Assembly: GCF_008704795.1 (NCBI RefSeq)
Contig: NZ_CP023690.1
Span: 9,062,501-9,126,500, forward strand
DNA: 64,000 nt
Origin: Streptomyces spectabilis
GTDB lineage: Bacteria > Actinomycetota > Actinomycetes > Streptomycetales > Streptomycetaceae
Reading direction: 5' to 3'
Below are positions 7,541-16,425 of the stretch, piece after piece. The notes below the pieces were generated by a model. That model had not been told where the DNA came from, did not search any database, and saw only the letters and a list, made by a program, of their open reading frames with translations. The position numbers and the translations under genes were made by a program. How positions within the stretch are numbered: the stretch's first letter is position 1; every line of letters starts with the position of its first letter.

Positions 7541-9919
7541 ATGGCCCTGGACCAGCTCTCCGTCCTGGACGCGCACTGGCGCGCCGCCAACTACCTCGCG
7601 GCCGGCCAGATCTACCTCCTCGCCAACCCGCTCCTGACCGAGCCGCTCAAACCCGAGCACATCAAGCCCCGCCTCCTCGGCCACTGGGGCACCTCACCCG
7701 GACTCAACCTCGTCCACACCCACCTCAACCGGATCGTGCGGGAGCGCGACCTGGACGCGCTGTGCGTCTGGGGGCCGGGGCACGGCGGCCCCGCCGTTCT
7801 GGCCAACTCCTGGCTGGACGGCAGTTACAGCGAGACGTACCCGGACGTCACGCGCGACGCGACGGGCATGGCGCGGCTCTTCCGGCAGTTCTCGTTCCCC
7901 GGCGGGGTGCCCAGCCACGTCGCGCCCGAGACGCCCGGCTCCATCCACGAGGGCGGCGAGCTCGGCTACTCGCTCGCCCACGCCTACGGCGCCGCCTTCG
8001 ACAATCCGCGCCTGCTCGTCGCCTGCGTCATCGGCGACGGCGAGGCGGAGACGGGACCGCTCGCCGCTTCCTGGCACTCGAACAAGTTCCTCGACCCGGT
8101 GCACGACGGCGCGGTCCTGCCCGTCCTCCACCTCAACGGCTACAAGATCGCCAACCCGACCGTCCTGGCCCGCCTCCCCGAGGACGAACTCGACGCGCTG
8201 CTGCGCGGATACGGCTACGAGCCCCTGCACGTGAGCGGCCACGACCCACGCGCCGTGCACCGCGACCTCGCCGAGGCCCTCGACCGGGCCGTCGACCGCA
8301 TCACCGCCGTCCAGCAGGAGGCCCGCGCCTCCGGTACGCAGAACACCCGCGCCCCCGGCTCCGGGGACCGCCGCCTGCCGTGGCCGATGATCGTGCTGCG
8401 CACCCCGAAGGGCTGGACCGGCCCGGCGAGCGTGGACGGCAAGCCCGTCGAGGGCACCTGGCGCTCCCACCAGGTGCCGCTCGCCGGAGTCCGCGACAAC
8501 CCCGAGCACCTGCGGCAGCTGGAGGACTGGCTGCGCTCCTACCGGCCCGACGAGCTCTTCGACGCCGAAGGGCGCCCCACCGCAGAGGTCCTGGCCTGTG
8601 TTCCCGAGGGCGACCGGCGCCTCGGCGCGAGCCCGCACGCCAACGGCGGCCGGCTCACACGCAGCCTTCCCGTGCGCCCCCTGGAGGACTTCGCCGTCCC
8701 GGTCGACAAGCCCGGCACCGCCCTGCACGAGCCGACCCGGGTGCTCGGCGGGCTGCTCGCCAAGGTCATGGCCGACACCGCCGAACGCCGTGACTTCCGC
8801 GTCGTCGGCCCCGACGAGACCGAGTCCAACCGCCTGGGCGCGCTGTTCTCCGTCACCGGCAAGGCCTGGCAGGAGCGGACGCTGCCCACCGACGAACACC
8901 TCGCCCCCGACGGCCGGGTCATGGAGGTCCTCTCCGAGCACCTCTGCCAGGGCTGGCTGGAGGGCTACCTCCTCACCGGCCGCCACGGCCTCTTCTCCTG
9001 CTACGAAGCGTTCGTGCACATCGTCGACTCCATGGTCAACCAGCACATCAAGTGGCTCAAGACATCGCGCGAGCTGACATGGCGCGCGCCCATCCCGTCC
9101 CTCAACTACCTGCTCACCTCGCACGTCTGGCGCCAGGACCACAACGGCTTCTCGCACCAGGACCCCGGCTTCGTCGACCACGTCCTCAACAAGAGCCCCG
9201 AGGTCGTCCGCGTCTACCTGCCGCCGGACGCCAACACCCTGCTCTCCGTCGCCGAACACGCCCTGCTCAGCCGGGACTACGTCAACGTCATCGTCGCGGG
9301 CAAACAGCCCTGCTTCGACTGGCTGCCGCTGGACGCCGCCCGCGCCCACTGCGCGCGCGGAGCGGGCGTGTGGGAGTGGGCGGGCACCGACGACGGACTG
9401 CGCGACCCGGACGTCGTCCTCGCCTGCGCGGGCGACGTGCCCACCCAGGAGGTCCTCGCCGCCACGGCCCTGCTCCGCGAGCACCTGCCGGAACTCGCGG
9501 TGCGCGTCGTGAACGTCGTCGACATCGCGCGCCTCATGCCGCGCGAGGAACACCCGCACGGCATGGCCGACTTCGAGTACGACGCGCTCTTCACCCGCGA
9601 CAAGCCGGTCATCTTCGCCTACCACGGCTACCCGTGGCTCATCCACCGCCTGGCCTACCGCCGCGCGGGCCACGGCCATCTGCACGTGCGCGGCTACAAG
9701 GAGAGCGGTTCGACGACCACGCCCTTCGACATGGTCGTCCGCAACGACCTCGACCGGTACCGCCTGGTCATGGACGTGATCGACCGCGTCGCCGACCTGT
9801 CCGTGCGCGCCGCGGGACTGCGCCAGCTCATGGCCGACGCCCGGACGCGCCACCACGCCTGGATCCGCGAGCACGGCACCGACCTGCCGGAGGTCGCGGA
9901 CTGGTCGTGGCCCTACTGA
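7541..9919 (+). CDS. xfp: Xylulose-5-phosphate/fructose-6-phosphate phosphoketolase
   Basis: This thiamine-diphosphate enzyme cleaves xylulose 5-P or fructose 6-P with phosphate to acetyl phosphate plus glyceraldehyde 3-P or erythrose 4-P, a bypass of glycolysis. At 792 residues it is the usual family length. Signatures are WGPGHGGPA (about 62-70), [14 protein letters not shown] (about 145) and the TPP-binding GDGEAETGP (about 172). The C-terminal third carries the [12 protein letters not shown] motif. I start at ATG 7541 ([18 protein letters not shown]), which follows a GAGG; an upstream extension is proline/arginine-rich and not conserved-looking. It is flanked on both sides by universal stress genes. 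Together with the pentose phosphate operon downstream it could supply acetyl-P when oxygen is scarce. Confidence 0.96.
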   Translation: MALDQLSVLDAHWRAANYLAAGQIYLLANPLLTEPLKPEHIKPRLLGHWGTSPGLNLVHTHLNRIVRERDLDALCVWGPGHGGPAVLANSWLDGSYSETYPDVTRDATGMARLFRQFSFPGGVPSHVAPETPGSIHEGGELGYSLAHAYGAAFDNPRLLVACVIGDGEAETGPLAASWHSNKFLDPVHDGAVLPVLHLNGYKIANPTVLARLPEDELDALLRGYGYEPLHVSGHDPRAVHRDLAEALDRAVDRITAVQQEARASGTQNTRAPGSGDRRLPWPMIVLRTPKGWTGPASVDGKPVEGTWRSHQVPLAGVRDNPEHLRQLEDWLRSYRPDELFDAEGRPTAEVLACVPEGDRRLGASPHANGGRLTRSLPVRPLEDFAVPVDKPGTALHEPTRVLGGLLAKVMADTAERRDFRVVGPDETESNRLGALFSVTGKAWQERTLPTDEHLAPDGRVMEVLSEHLCQGWLEGYLLTGRHGLFSCYEAFVHIVDSMVNQHIKWLKTSRELTWRAPIPSLNYLLTSHVWRQDHNGFSHQDPGFVDHVLNKSPEVVRVYLPPDANTLLSVAEHALLSRDYVNVIVAGKQPCFDWLPLDAARAHCARGAGVWEWAGTDDGLRDPDVVLACAGDVPTQEVLAATALLREHLPELAVRVVNVVDIARLMPREEHPHGMADFEYDALFTRDKPVIFAYHGYPWLIHRLAYRRAGHGHLHVRGYKESGSTTTPFDMVVRNDLDRYRLVMDVIDRVADLSVRAAGLRQLMADARTRHHAWIREHGTDLPEVADWSWPY

Positions 9920-9929
9920 CCGGCCCTCC

Positions 9930-9960
9930 CGGGCCCGATCGGCCTGCCTGATCGGGCCCG
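9930..9960 (+). terminator. Terminator of xfp
   Basis: CGGGCCCGATC (9930-9940) and GATCGGGCCCG (9950-9960) form a perfect 11-bp stem with a 9-nt loop, starting 11 nt after the xfp stop codon. Confidence 0.8.
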
Positions 9961-10022
9961 CCCGGAGCCGTCCCTGCCGACCCGCACCGACTGTTCACCC
10001 CTCCACCCCGCTGGGGCACGAC

Positions 10023-10994
10023 ATGAAACACAACCGCACCCCGTCCGCCTCCGGCACCCGCTTCGGCGCCGCCGGGCCCGCCGTCCCCCGCGTCGTGACC
10101 GTGGGCATCGACGGCTCCTACGCCAGCATGGACGCCGCGGACTGGGCAGCCCGCGAAGCCCTGCGCCACCGCGTCCCGCTGCGCCTGGTGCACGCCGGGA
10201 TCCCGCCCGCGCACCCGGTCGGCGGGCGCCGCGTCCTGCACCTGGTCGGCCGGGCCCGCAGCGTCCTGGACCGGGCCGCCATCACACTGGCGTACGTCCA
10301 TCCGGCCCTGGAGATCCACGCCCAGCAGCCCTGCGGACCCGCGGTGCCCGCGCTCCTCGCCGCGTCGACGGAGGCCGAGTCCCTGGTGCTCGGCTCCCGG
10401 GGGCTCTCGGGCCCGTCCGGGTTCGCGGGGTTCCAGGTCGGCTCGGTGGCCGCGGACGTCGCCGCCCGCGCCGAACGCCCCGTGGTCCTCGTCCGCGCGG
10501 GGGAGCGGCCCGAGGACGCGCACGTGCCCGACGCCGCCGGAGCTCCCTCGCGCGGCACGCCGTACCGCCCCGTCGTCCTCGGCGTCGACGTCGAGGACCC
10601 CGGCAGCTCCGCGTTCGCGTACGCCTTCGCCGCGGCGGCGGCCCGGGGCGCGCCGCTGCACGCGGTCCACGCCTGGACGGTGGGGCGGCCCGCCACCGCG
10701 GCCGAGCCGACGGACCTGCCCGGCCTCCTTCGCGCCGAGGCGGCCGCACGGGAGCGGCTCACCACCGTCCTGCGTCCGTGGCGGCATGCGTACCCGCAGG
10801 TGAAGGTGGTGGAGGAGGCGGTGTTCGGGCGTCCGGGGCACCATCTCCTGAAGGCCTCGCTCGGGGCCTCGCTGCTGGTCGTCGGCCGCCACGTCACCAC
10901 AGGCCCGCGCCTGGGCGCCACCGCGCACTCCGCGGTGCGCCGCGTGTCCTGCCCTGTCGCGGTGGTGCCCTACGGGCTACGCACTGGGCGATGA
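10023..10994 (+). CDS. Universal stress protein, two tandem Usp domains
   Basis: This is a 323-residue protein with two Usp folds (about 20-160 and 180-320). The first starts RVVTVGIDGSYASMDAADWA and has the nucleotide-binding motif GSRGLSGPSGFAGFQVGS; this is slightly longer between the glycines than the standard G-2x-G-9x-GS. The second domain starts RPVVLGVDVEDPGSS and has a more degenerate glycine loop (GRHVTTGPRLGATAHS). It starts at ATG 10023 with the first domain preceded by about 20 flexible residues. It follows the xfp terminator, so it probably has its own promoter. It is likely part of the same stress or low-oxygen response as its neighbours. Confidence 0.88.
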   Translation: MKHNRTPSASGTRFGAAGPAVPRVVTVGIDGSYASMDAADWAAREALRHRVPLRLVHAGIPPAHPVGGRRVLHLVGRARSVLDRAAITLAYVHPALEIHAQQPCGPAVPALLAASTEAESLVLGSRGLSGPSGFAGFQVGSVAADVAARAERPVVLVRAGERPEDAHVPDAAGAPSRGTPYRPVVLGVDVEDPGSSAFAYAFAAAAARGAPLHAVHAWTVGRPATAAEPTDLPGLLRAEAAARERLTTVLRPWRHAYPQVKVVEEAVFGRPGHHLLKASLGASLLVVGRHVTTGPRLGATAHSAVRRVSCPVAVVPYGLRTGR

Positions 10995-11053
10995 GTTCCC
11001 GCCGCCCCACCGGTCCCACCTGGCAGATCCGGTGATCGAGCGGAGGAACTGCC

Positions 11054-11677
11054 ATGAAGGACGACGTCTGGTCGCTGGTGCACGCGGAGCGCGCGGCACT
11101 CGTCGACGACCTCGCACACCTCGACGACGAGCGGTGGAGCACGCCGTCCCTGTGCGCGGGCTGGAGCGTGCACGACGTGGCGGCCCACCTGGTCGACACG
11201 GCCCGCACGACGCGCCTCGGCTTCGTGGCCGGGCTCGTGCGGGCGCGGTTCGACTTCGACCGTCAGAACGCGCGCGGGGTGGAGCGCGAGCGCGGTGCCA
11301 CCCCGGGGGAGACGCTGGAGCGCCTGCGCCGGGTGGCGACCCGGACGTCGACCCCTCCGGCGCCCCTCGACAGCAGGCTCGTCGAGGAGGTCGTGCACGG
11401 CGAGGACATCCGCAGGGCGGTGGGCCTCACCCGCGCCTACCCGCCGGAAGCCGTCGTCAGAGCGCTCCGCCTCCAGACGCGGACGCCCGCCTCCTTCGGC
11501 GGCGCCAAGGAGCTGACGGCCCGCGTCCGCTTCACGGCGACGGACACCGACCTGGCGATCGGCACGGGCCCGGAGGTCGAGGGCCCCGCGCTCTCCCTGC
11601 TCCTGGCCGTCTCCGGGCGGCGCGCGGCACTCACCGAGCTCGAAGGGCCGGGAGTCCCCGCGCTGACGGCGGCCTGA
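11054..11677 (+). CDS. Maleylpyruvate isomerase family (mycothiol-dependent enzyme-like) protein
   Basis: This 207-residue protein has the DinB-like four-helix metal-binding fold of the MDMPI_N family. Its hallmarks are LCAGWSVHDVAAHLVD (about residues 33-48) with the metal-ligand histidines, and EEVVHGEDIRRAVG (about 117-130). The family includes mycothiol-dependent isomerases and S-transferases, and mycothiol is the main thiol of actinobacteria. GGAGG stands 8-12 nt before ATG 11054. The short C-terminal domain is of the usual type. The actual substrate is unknown. The next gene starts about 110 nt downstream on the same strand. Confidence 0.85.
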   Translation: MKDDVWSLVHAERAALVDDLAHLDDERWSTPSLCAGWSVHDVAAHLVDTARTTRLGFVAGLVRARFDFDRQNARGVERERGATPGETLERLRRVATRTSTPPAPLDSRLVEEVVHGEDIRRAVGLTRAYPPEAVVRALRLQTRTPASFGGAKELTARVRFTATDTDLAIGTGPEVEGPALSLLLAVSGRRAALTELEGPGVPALTAA

Positions 11678-11787
11678 GCGCTTCGCCGCCGTGGCCGCGC
11701 CGTCCACGGACGGCGGCGCGTCCCGCCTCCCCGCGCCGCCCACGGCGTAAGGTCCCTGCGCATGCAGCCCCCACACCGACCCCTGTC

Positions 11788-12249
11788 ATGACCGCCCGCC
11801 GCAGCGCCGGACTGCTCCTCTTCCGCACGCCGGGCCCGGAGGTCCTCATCGGCCACATGGGCGGCCCGTTCTGGGCGCGCCGCGACGCCGCCGCCTGGTC
11901 CATCCCGAAGGGGGAGTACGGCGACGACGAGGAGCCGCTGGCCGCCGCGGTGCGCGAGTTCGAGGAGGAACTCGGGCGACCGGCCCCCACCGGCCCCTTC
12001 CTGCCGCTGGGCGACGTGCGCCAGGCGGGCGGCAAGACGGTGACCGTCTGGGCCGTCGAGGCCGATCTGGATCCGGCGACCGTCGTGCCGGGCACCTTCG
12101 AGATGGAGTGGCCGCCGCGCTCGGGCCGCGTCCAGGAGTTCCCGGAACTCGACCGCGTCGGCTGGTTTCCCCTCGACCGGGCCCACGACAGGCTCGTCGC
12201 GGGCCAGCGCGCCTTCCTGGAGCGCCTCACCGCTCTCCTGACGGGTTGA
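11788..12249 (+). CDS. Nudix hydrolase
   Basis: This 153-residue cytoplasmic hydrolase cleaves nucleoside diphosphates linked to another group. The Nudix box is intact: G-5x-E-7x-RE-F-x-EE-x-G in GEYGDDEEPLAAAVREFEEE, followed by LG (about residues 46-67). The N-terminus SAGLLLFR and the motif WSIPKGEYG are those of the DNA-repair-like or NTP pyrophosphohydrolase subgroup. I chose ATG 11788 because the domain begins at once, but no clear ribosome binding site precedes it. It may be leaderless or need translation initiation from an upstream codon. Confidence 0.88.
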   Translation: MTARRSAGLLLFRTPGPEVLIGHMGGPFWARRDAAAWSIPKGEYGDDEEPLAAAVREFEEELGRPAPTGPFLPLGDVRQAGGKTVTVWAVEADLDPATVVPGTFEMEWPPRSGRVQEFPELDRVGWFPLDRAHDRLVAGQRAFLERLTALLTG

Positions 12250-12372
12250 GGGGCGGCCTTTCAGGCGCTCCTCCGCCCGGTGGCGATGAGTTCCGGCCCG
12301 GGCGAGGGTCATCAGTGGGAGAGAGCGGCGGCCCGCGGGCCGCCGCCGATGACCAGGCGACAGGAGAGTGCC

Positions 12373-12849
12373 ATGCCCAAGATCACCCCCAACCTGTGGT
12401 TCGACACGAAGGCCCTGGAGGCCGCGGAGTTCTACGTCTCGGTCTTCCCGGACTCGAAGGTCAACCACGTGTCGTACTACGGAGAGGGCGGGCCCCGCCC
12501 GGCGGGCACCGTGCTGACCGTCGACTTCGAGCTGGACGGCCAGGCGTACACGGCTCTCAACGGCGGCCCCGAGTTCACCTTCGACGAAGCCGTCTCGTTC
12601 GTGATCGACTGCGCGGATCAGGAGGAGGTCGACCACTACTGGTCCCGGCTCACCGCGGACGGCGGCGAGGAGAGCCAGTGCGGCTGGCTGAAGGACAAGT
12701 ACGGCCTGTCCTGGCAGGTCGTCCCGGCCGTCATCGGCGAGCTGATGACGGATCCGGACACCGGCCGCACCCAGCGGGCGTTCGCGGCCCTGATGGAGAT
12801 GCGGAAGATCGACGTGGCGGCCCTGCTGGCCGCCGCCGACAAGGCCTGA
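12373..12849 (+). CDS. VOC-superfamily (PhnB/3-demethylubiquinone-methyltransferase-like) protein
   Basis: This 158-residue protein is of the glyoxalase/VOC fold, PF06983 type. It starts PKITPNLWFDTKALEAAEFY and carries GGPEFTFDEAVSFVIDC and WSRLTADGG; the C-terminal KDKYGLSWQVVP is characteristic. The wording 3-demethylubiquinone methyltransferase in annotations of this family is historical, and most members have no known activity. AGGAGAG at 12361-12368 sets the start at ATG 12373. It converges with the following TetR gene. Confidence 0.85.
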   Translation: MPKITPNLWFDTKALEAAEFYVSVFPDSKVNHVSYYGEGGPRPAGTVLTVDFELDGQAYTALNGGPEFTFDEAVSFVIDCADQEEVDHYWSRLTADGGEESQCGWLKDKYGLSWQVVPAVIGELMTDPDTGRTQRAFAALMEMRKIDVAALLAAADKA

Positions 12850-12870
12850 GGACGGCGCGGGCCCGCGCGC

Positions 12871-13512
12871 TCAGCGGCGCCCGGGCCCCAGGAGCAGTTC
12901 GAGCCCGTGGTCGAACCGGCCGTCGAAGGACGTGTCGCGCAAGTGCGCCGACAGACGGCTGAGTGACGGGTAGTCACCCGCCGCGAGGGCCTCGGCGAGG
13001 CGCGGGTCCCCCTCGTCCGGCACGGACTGCTCCTCCTGCGTCAGGCCCAGGACGAAGTACTGGAGGTTCCACGCCGTCCACGCGGCCTCGCGCCCGGGCA
13101 GGCCGCCGTCGAGCAGCGCCGTGGTGAGCGTCTCGGCGAAGCGCAGCGTGGCGGGCTCGGCCGCGTACGTGCCCGTGACGATCCGGGCGCCGTCCCGGTG
13201 GGCGAGCAGCACGCGCCGGAAGCGGAGCATCAGCTCGCGCACGCGCTCCCGCCACTCGGCGGGCAGTCCTTCCAGCGAGACCTCGTCGACGATCGCGTCT
13301 GCCATCAGCTCCAGGAGCCGGGTCTTGGTCTTGGCGTGCCACAGCACGGTGTTCATCCGCACCCCGAGACGCTCCGCCGTGCCGCGCACGGAGACGCCGT
13401 CGGCGCCCTTCTCGGCCAGCATGCCGAGGGCGGCGCGGGCGACGGCCCGGGGGCTCAGGCCCGCGCGGTAGCTGCTCTCCGCCCGCACGGGCGGCTCTTG
13501 CCTTTTGGTCAC
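12871..13512 (-). CDS. TetR-family repressor (TetR C-terminal domain type)
   Basis: This 213-residue protein has an N-terminal TetR HTH (about residues 19-65, SPRAVARAALGMLAEKGADG then VSVRGTAERLGVRMNTVLWH) and a ligand-binding domain resembling that of TetR itself. The start is GTG 13512. It lies inside the first of two TTGGTCACTGACC operators and has no ribosome binding site, so the mRNA is probably leaderless and the gene autoregulated. The divergent gene encodes a FAD aromatic monooxygenase, which is the likely target. The inducer may be an aromatic or polyketide compound. Confidence 0.88.
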   Translation of the reverse strand: MTKRQEPPVRAESSYRAGLSPRAVARAALGMLAEKGADGVSVRGTAERLGVRMNTVLWHAKTKTRLLELMADAIVDEVSLEGLPAEWRERVRELMLRFRRVLLAHRDGARIVTGTYAAEPATLRFAETLTTALLDGGLPGREAAWTAWNLQYFVLGLTQEEQSVPDEGDPRLAEALAAGDYPSLSRLSAHLRDTSFDGRFDHGLELLLGPGRR

Positions 13513-13555
13513 TGACCTAGTCTACTGAGGTCATCCGAAATTGGTCACTGACCAA
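13505..13555. promoter_or_regulatory. Twin TetR operators TTGGTCACTGACC(AA)
   Basis: TTGGTCACTGACC occurs at 13505-13517 and again at 13541-13553. The second copy extends to the 15-bp palindrome TTGGTCACTGACCAA (13541-13555), with 7-bp arms around a central C. The first copy covers the repressor start codon and the second lies 29 bp before the monooxygenase start. They are direct repeats 36 bp apart. Binding by the adjacent TetR protein is inferred. Confidence 0.8.
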
Positions 13556-13583
13556 ATATGGGACCTGCGGCAGAGGAGCGCCC

Positions 13584-15035
13584 GTGCGCACACACCATCC
13601 CCACTCCCACGTCGTCATCGCCGGGGCGGGCCCGGTCGGCCTGTGGCTGGCCGCCGAACTGCGCCTGGGCGGTGCGCGGGTGACCGTCCTGGAAGCGCGG
13701 CCCGAGCCGTCCCCGCACTCCAAGGCGCTCACCGTGCACCCGCGCACGCTGGAGGTCCTGGCCTTCCGCGGCGCCGTCGAACCGTTCCTCGCCGAGGGGC
13801 TGCGCATCCCCGACGGGCACTACGGGGCGCTCGACCAGCGCCTCGACTTCAGCGTCCTCGACACCCCCTACCCCTTCACGCTCGCGCTGCCGCAGGTCCG
13901 CACCGAAGCCCTCCTCGAAGAGCGGGCACGGGCCGCGGGCGCCGACATCCGGCGCGGCCACCGCCTCACCGGCCTGGCCGAGCACGCGTCCGGGGTGCGC
14001 GTCGACGCCGTCGGCCCCGACGGCGCGTACGCCGTCGAGGCCGCGTACGTCGTGGGCTGCGACGGCACCCGCAGTACGGTGCGCGCCGCCGCGGACATCG
14101 CCTTCCCCGGTACCGACGCCACGACATGGGGCTGGCTCGGGGACGTCGTCCTGGACCGGCCGCCCGCCCGGCCCGCGCTGAGCGCCTCCACGCCCCAGGG
14201 CGGCGTCATGTGCGTCCGCATGCCCGGTGGGGTCCACCGGTTCGTCGGGAACGTGCCCGAGGGCCAACGGGCCGACTGGCCCGGTGAGTTCACCTTCGAC
14301 GAACTGCGCGCCACCGTCCTGCGCGTCGTCGGCGACGACTTCGGGATGCGCGACCCGCGCTGGCTCTCGCGGTTCGGCAACGCGACGCGCCAGGCGGCGA
14401 CCTACCGCAAGGGCCGGGTCCTGCTCGCGGGCGACGCGGCCCACATGCACTTCCCGGCCGGTGGCGTCGGCCTGAACGTCGGCGTGCAGGACGCCACCAA
14501 CCTCGGCTGGAAACTGGCCGCCGTCCTGCGCGGCGCGGCCCCGGACGCGCTGCTCGACACCTACCACAGCGAACGGCACCCGGTCGGCGCCGAGTTGCTC
14601 ACCAGCACCCGCGCCCAGACCGCCCTGATGACCGCCTACTCCGGCGAGGGGCGCGCCCTGCGCGAGGTGCTCGGCACGGCCGTCGCCACCGTGCCCGCGT
14701 TCTCCCGGCGCCTGGCCGACGGCCTCTCGGGACTCGGCGTCGCGTACACGACCGCGTACACGGACACGTATGAGACCGGCGACGGCGGTGGCGGCCACCC
14801 GCTGACCGGTCGCCGCGCTCCGAACCTCCGACTCGGCCCGGACGTACGCCTCTTCGACCTGCTGCACGCGGGACGGCCCGTCCTGCTCGACTTCGCCGGA
14901 CACGCTGACGGCCCCTCGGCGGACGTGATCGTCCACCAGGGGCCGCCGGACGGGGACCGCCGCGACTGGGACGGCGTGGGCTCCGCGCTGATCCGGCCCG
15001 ACGGGCACGTGGGGTGGGTGCGGGAAGCCGCCTGA
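13584..15035 (+). CDS. FAD-dependent aromatic monooxygenase (tetracycline-inactivating/rifampicin-monooxygenase type)
   Basis: This 483-residue flavoprotein is of the PheA/TetX-like class A hydroxylase family. It uses NAD(P)H and O2 to hydroxylate phenolic or polyketide substrates. Motifs are the FAD-binding GAGPVGLWLAAEL (about residues 14-26), the DG motif VGCDGTRSTVR (about 152) and GDAAHMHFPAGGVGLNVGVQ (about 285), the second FAD site. The C-terminal thioredoxin-like domain of about 90 residues is also present. The start is GTG 13584 with GAGGAG at 13572-13577. It is under the divergent TetR repressor with twin operators, so drug- or metabolite-induced detoxification is the most likely role. 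A biosynthetic role is less likely, as no biosynthesis genes adjoin. Confidence 0.9.
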   Translation: MRTHHPHSHVVIAGAGPVGLWLAAELRLGGARVTVLEARPEPSPHSKALTVHPRTLEVLAFRGAVEPFLAEGLRIPDGHYGALDQRLDFSVLDTPYPFTLALPQVRTEALLEERARAAGADIRRGHRLTGLAEHASGVRVDAVGPDGAYAVEAAYVVGCDGTRSTVRAAADIAFPGTDATTWGWLGDVVLDRPPARPALSASTPQGGVMCVRMPGGVHRFVGNVPEGQRADWPGEFTFDELRATVLRVVGDDFGMRDPRWLSRFGNATRQAATYRKGRVLLAGDAAHMHFPAGGVGLNVGVQDATNLGWKLAAVLRGAAPDALLDTYHSERHPVGAELLTSTRAQTALMTAYSGEGRALREVLGTAVATVPAFSRRLADGLSGLGVAYTTAYTDTYETGDGGGGHPLTGRRAPNLRLGPDVRLFDLLHAGRPVLLDFAGHADGPSADVIVHQGPPDGDRRDWDGVGSALIRPDGHVGWVREAA

Positions 15036-15073
15036 CACCGCCTGACACGCTCCCGTGCGCGCCGCCCGCCGGG

Positions 15074-16009
15074 TCAGCCGAACGCGATCGAGCTCACCTT
15101 GTCGTCGAAGCCGACGCTGCCCAGGTCCGCGACGTCCCCGGAGACCACCTTGGACTCGCCCTTGCAGTTCGGGCGCGACCACAGCTTCAGGGAGCCGTCG
15201 GCCGACAGGGACGAGGCGACCTTGGGGCGTGCCACGTTCTGGCAGCCCGGGCCCGCCACGCCCTGCGCCGGGTCCTGGAACCGGGGGTTGTCGAACAGGA
15301 TCACGCTGCTCGCCGGGTCGGCCTGGCCCTGGCCGCCGCCCTGGTCCGTACCGCCCCCGGCGGGCTGCCCGGCCTTCTGTCCGTTCGGGGTCACGCCGAA
15401 CCACGTGCCGCCCACGCCCTGGCCGTTGGTGTCACCGGGCTTGAGGTCCTTGTTGAAGCGGTAGACGGGCCAGCCGCCGATCGTCACCTGGCGGGTGCCG
15501 TCGTCGCGCTTGATGACGCCGACGTCCGCGGCCTTCACGCCGTCCACGAAGATCTTGCTGCCCGGGTCGACGAGCACGGGCGGCCAGGTGGTCGCGCAGG
15601 CGCCGGAGCAGTTCGACTTGGACGGCCGGGCCGTGTCCTTGTCGAAGCGGTAGAGGGTGAAGCCCGAGCCGTTGACGACCACCGGGTCGAGGTCGCCCGC
15701 CCGGCTCGCCGACAGCTGGACCCACTTGCGCTGCACCGGCTCCGCGGCGGGCTTGCCGGGCGGGTTGGCCCAATCGCCGGTCCGCCGTGGCGCGTGGTTC
15801 TCGCGGGCCGTGCCCGACCGCAGGGAGAGGTCGTAGCCGGAGCCGCCGCCGGCCTGGCCCCCGGCGCGGTCGGCGTTGGCGGCCGGGGCGTTGCCCGCGG
15901 CCTTCTTGGCGCCGTCGTCGCTGCCGCCGCCACCGCAGGCGGTCAGGGCGAGGGCTCCGACGGTGGCGAGGGAGGCGAGGAGCAGGGCGGGCTTGGTCTT
16001 CTTGGTCAT
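15074..16009 (-). CDS. Secreted lipoprotein with lipoprotein-repeat and crystallin/I36-like domain
   Basis: This is a 311-residue lipoprotein. The lipobox LTAC (cysteine at residue 25) follows a signal peptide, so the product is anchored on the outer face of the membrane. A low-complexity Ala/Gly/Asn linker runs to about residue 60. Two PF03640-type repeats follow: FTLYRFDKDTARPSKSNCSG with CATTWPP near 115-145, and WPVYRFNKDLKPGD near 180-195. A Gly/Gln-rich linker leads to a C-terminal domain (about 233-311) with SSVILFDNPRFQ, CQNV, SRPNCKG and DLGSVGFDDKVSSI, which resembles beta/gamma-crystallin or peptidase-inhibitor I36 proteins. Two cysteines there suggest a disulfide. AGGAG precedes ATG 16009. 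The function is unknown; the fusion of these two domain types is the notable feature. Confidence 0.82.
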   Translation of the reverse strand: MTKKTKPALLLASLATVGALALTACGGGGSDDGAKKAAGNAPAANADRAGGQAGGGSGYDLSLRSGTARENHAPRRTGDWANPPGKPAAEPVQRKWVQLSASRAGDLDPVVVNGSGFTLYRFDKDTARPSKSNCSGACATTWPPVLVDPGSKIFVDGVKAADVGVIKRDDGTRQVTIGGWPVYRFNKDLKPGDTNGQGVGGTWFGVTPNGQKAGQPAGGGTDQGGGQGQADPASSVILFDNPRFQDPAQGVAGPGCQNVARPKVASSLSADGSLKLWSRPNCKGESKVVSGDVADLGSVGFDDKVSSIAFG

Positions 16010-16080
16010 CGCGGTCTCCTGAGGTTCGGTCGGCCGGGGCGCCGCGGCGCCGGGCCGGTCGTGGACGCTGAGTTGTCGAG

Positions 16081-16120
16081 TTCCTTCGAATGCCTACGAG
16101 TGCCTACGTGTGCCTTCGTG
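16081..16120. repeat. Four imperfect 10-bp direct repeats upstream of the lipoprotein gene
   Basis: Consecutive units TTCCTTCGAA, TGCCTACGAG, TGCCTACGTG and TGCCTTCGTG occupy exactly 16081-16120, about 70 bp upstream of the lipoprotein start. They could be regulator-binding repeats or a simple tandem array. They lie in the 5' region, outside coding sequence. Confidence 0.65.
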
Positions 16121-16425
16121 GCGTGAGTACGGGCACCGCATCCGGCGGCGTTCAGGGATCTCGTGGCTCGTGACCAAACCGAGACAATGTCTAAAGGAAG
16201 TCTCTGTCTGGAACTTGGGCTTGCGTGAGCCGGGATACGAGAGGTCGCGACCGGGCCCCGTCATCGAGCCCGCAGGTCCCGCTTCGGCCACGGGTTGCAA
16301 AGTGGCTTGATTTGATCGATCCCCTGTGTGCCCCAGGGGAATGCGTGCCCTCTTCATTGATTGAACGGCGACCCATCAGGCACAGTTGTCTAGACCACAT
16401 CGCCGTATCTGAGATGGGAACCCGC
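16121..16425. other. Intergenic region upstream of the amidohydrolase
   Basis: This is about 300 bp with lower GC than its flanks. CCCTGTGTGCCCCAGGG near 16322-16338 can form a small hairpin. Promoters for the divergent lipoprotein and amidohydrolase genes must lie here, but no consensus elements stand out. No gene is supported. Confidence 0.4.

Noticed and set aside
12855..12868. 14-bp palindrome GCGCGGGCCCGCGC as terminator between VOC and TetR genes
   Set aside because: It has no loop and can form only a weak hairpin; GC-palindromes of this length arise by chance in such DNA.
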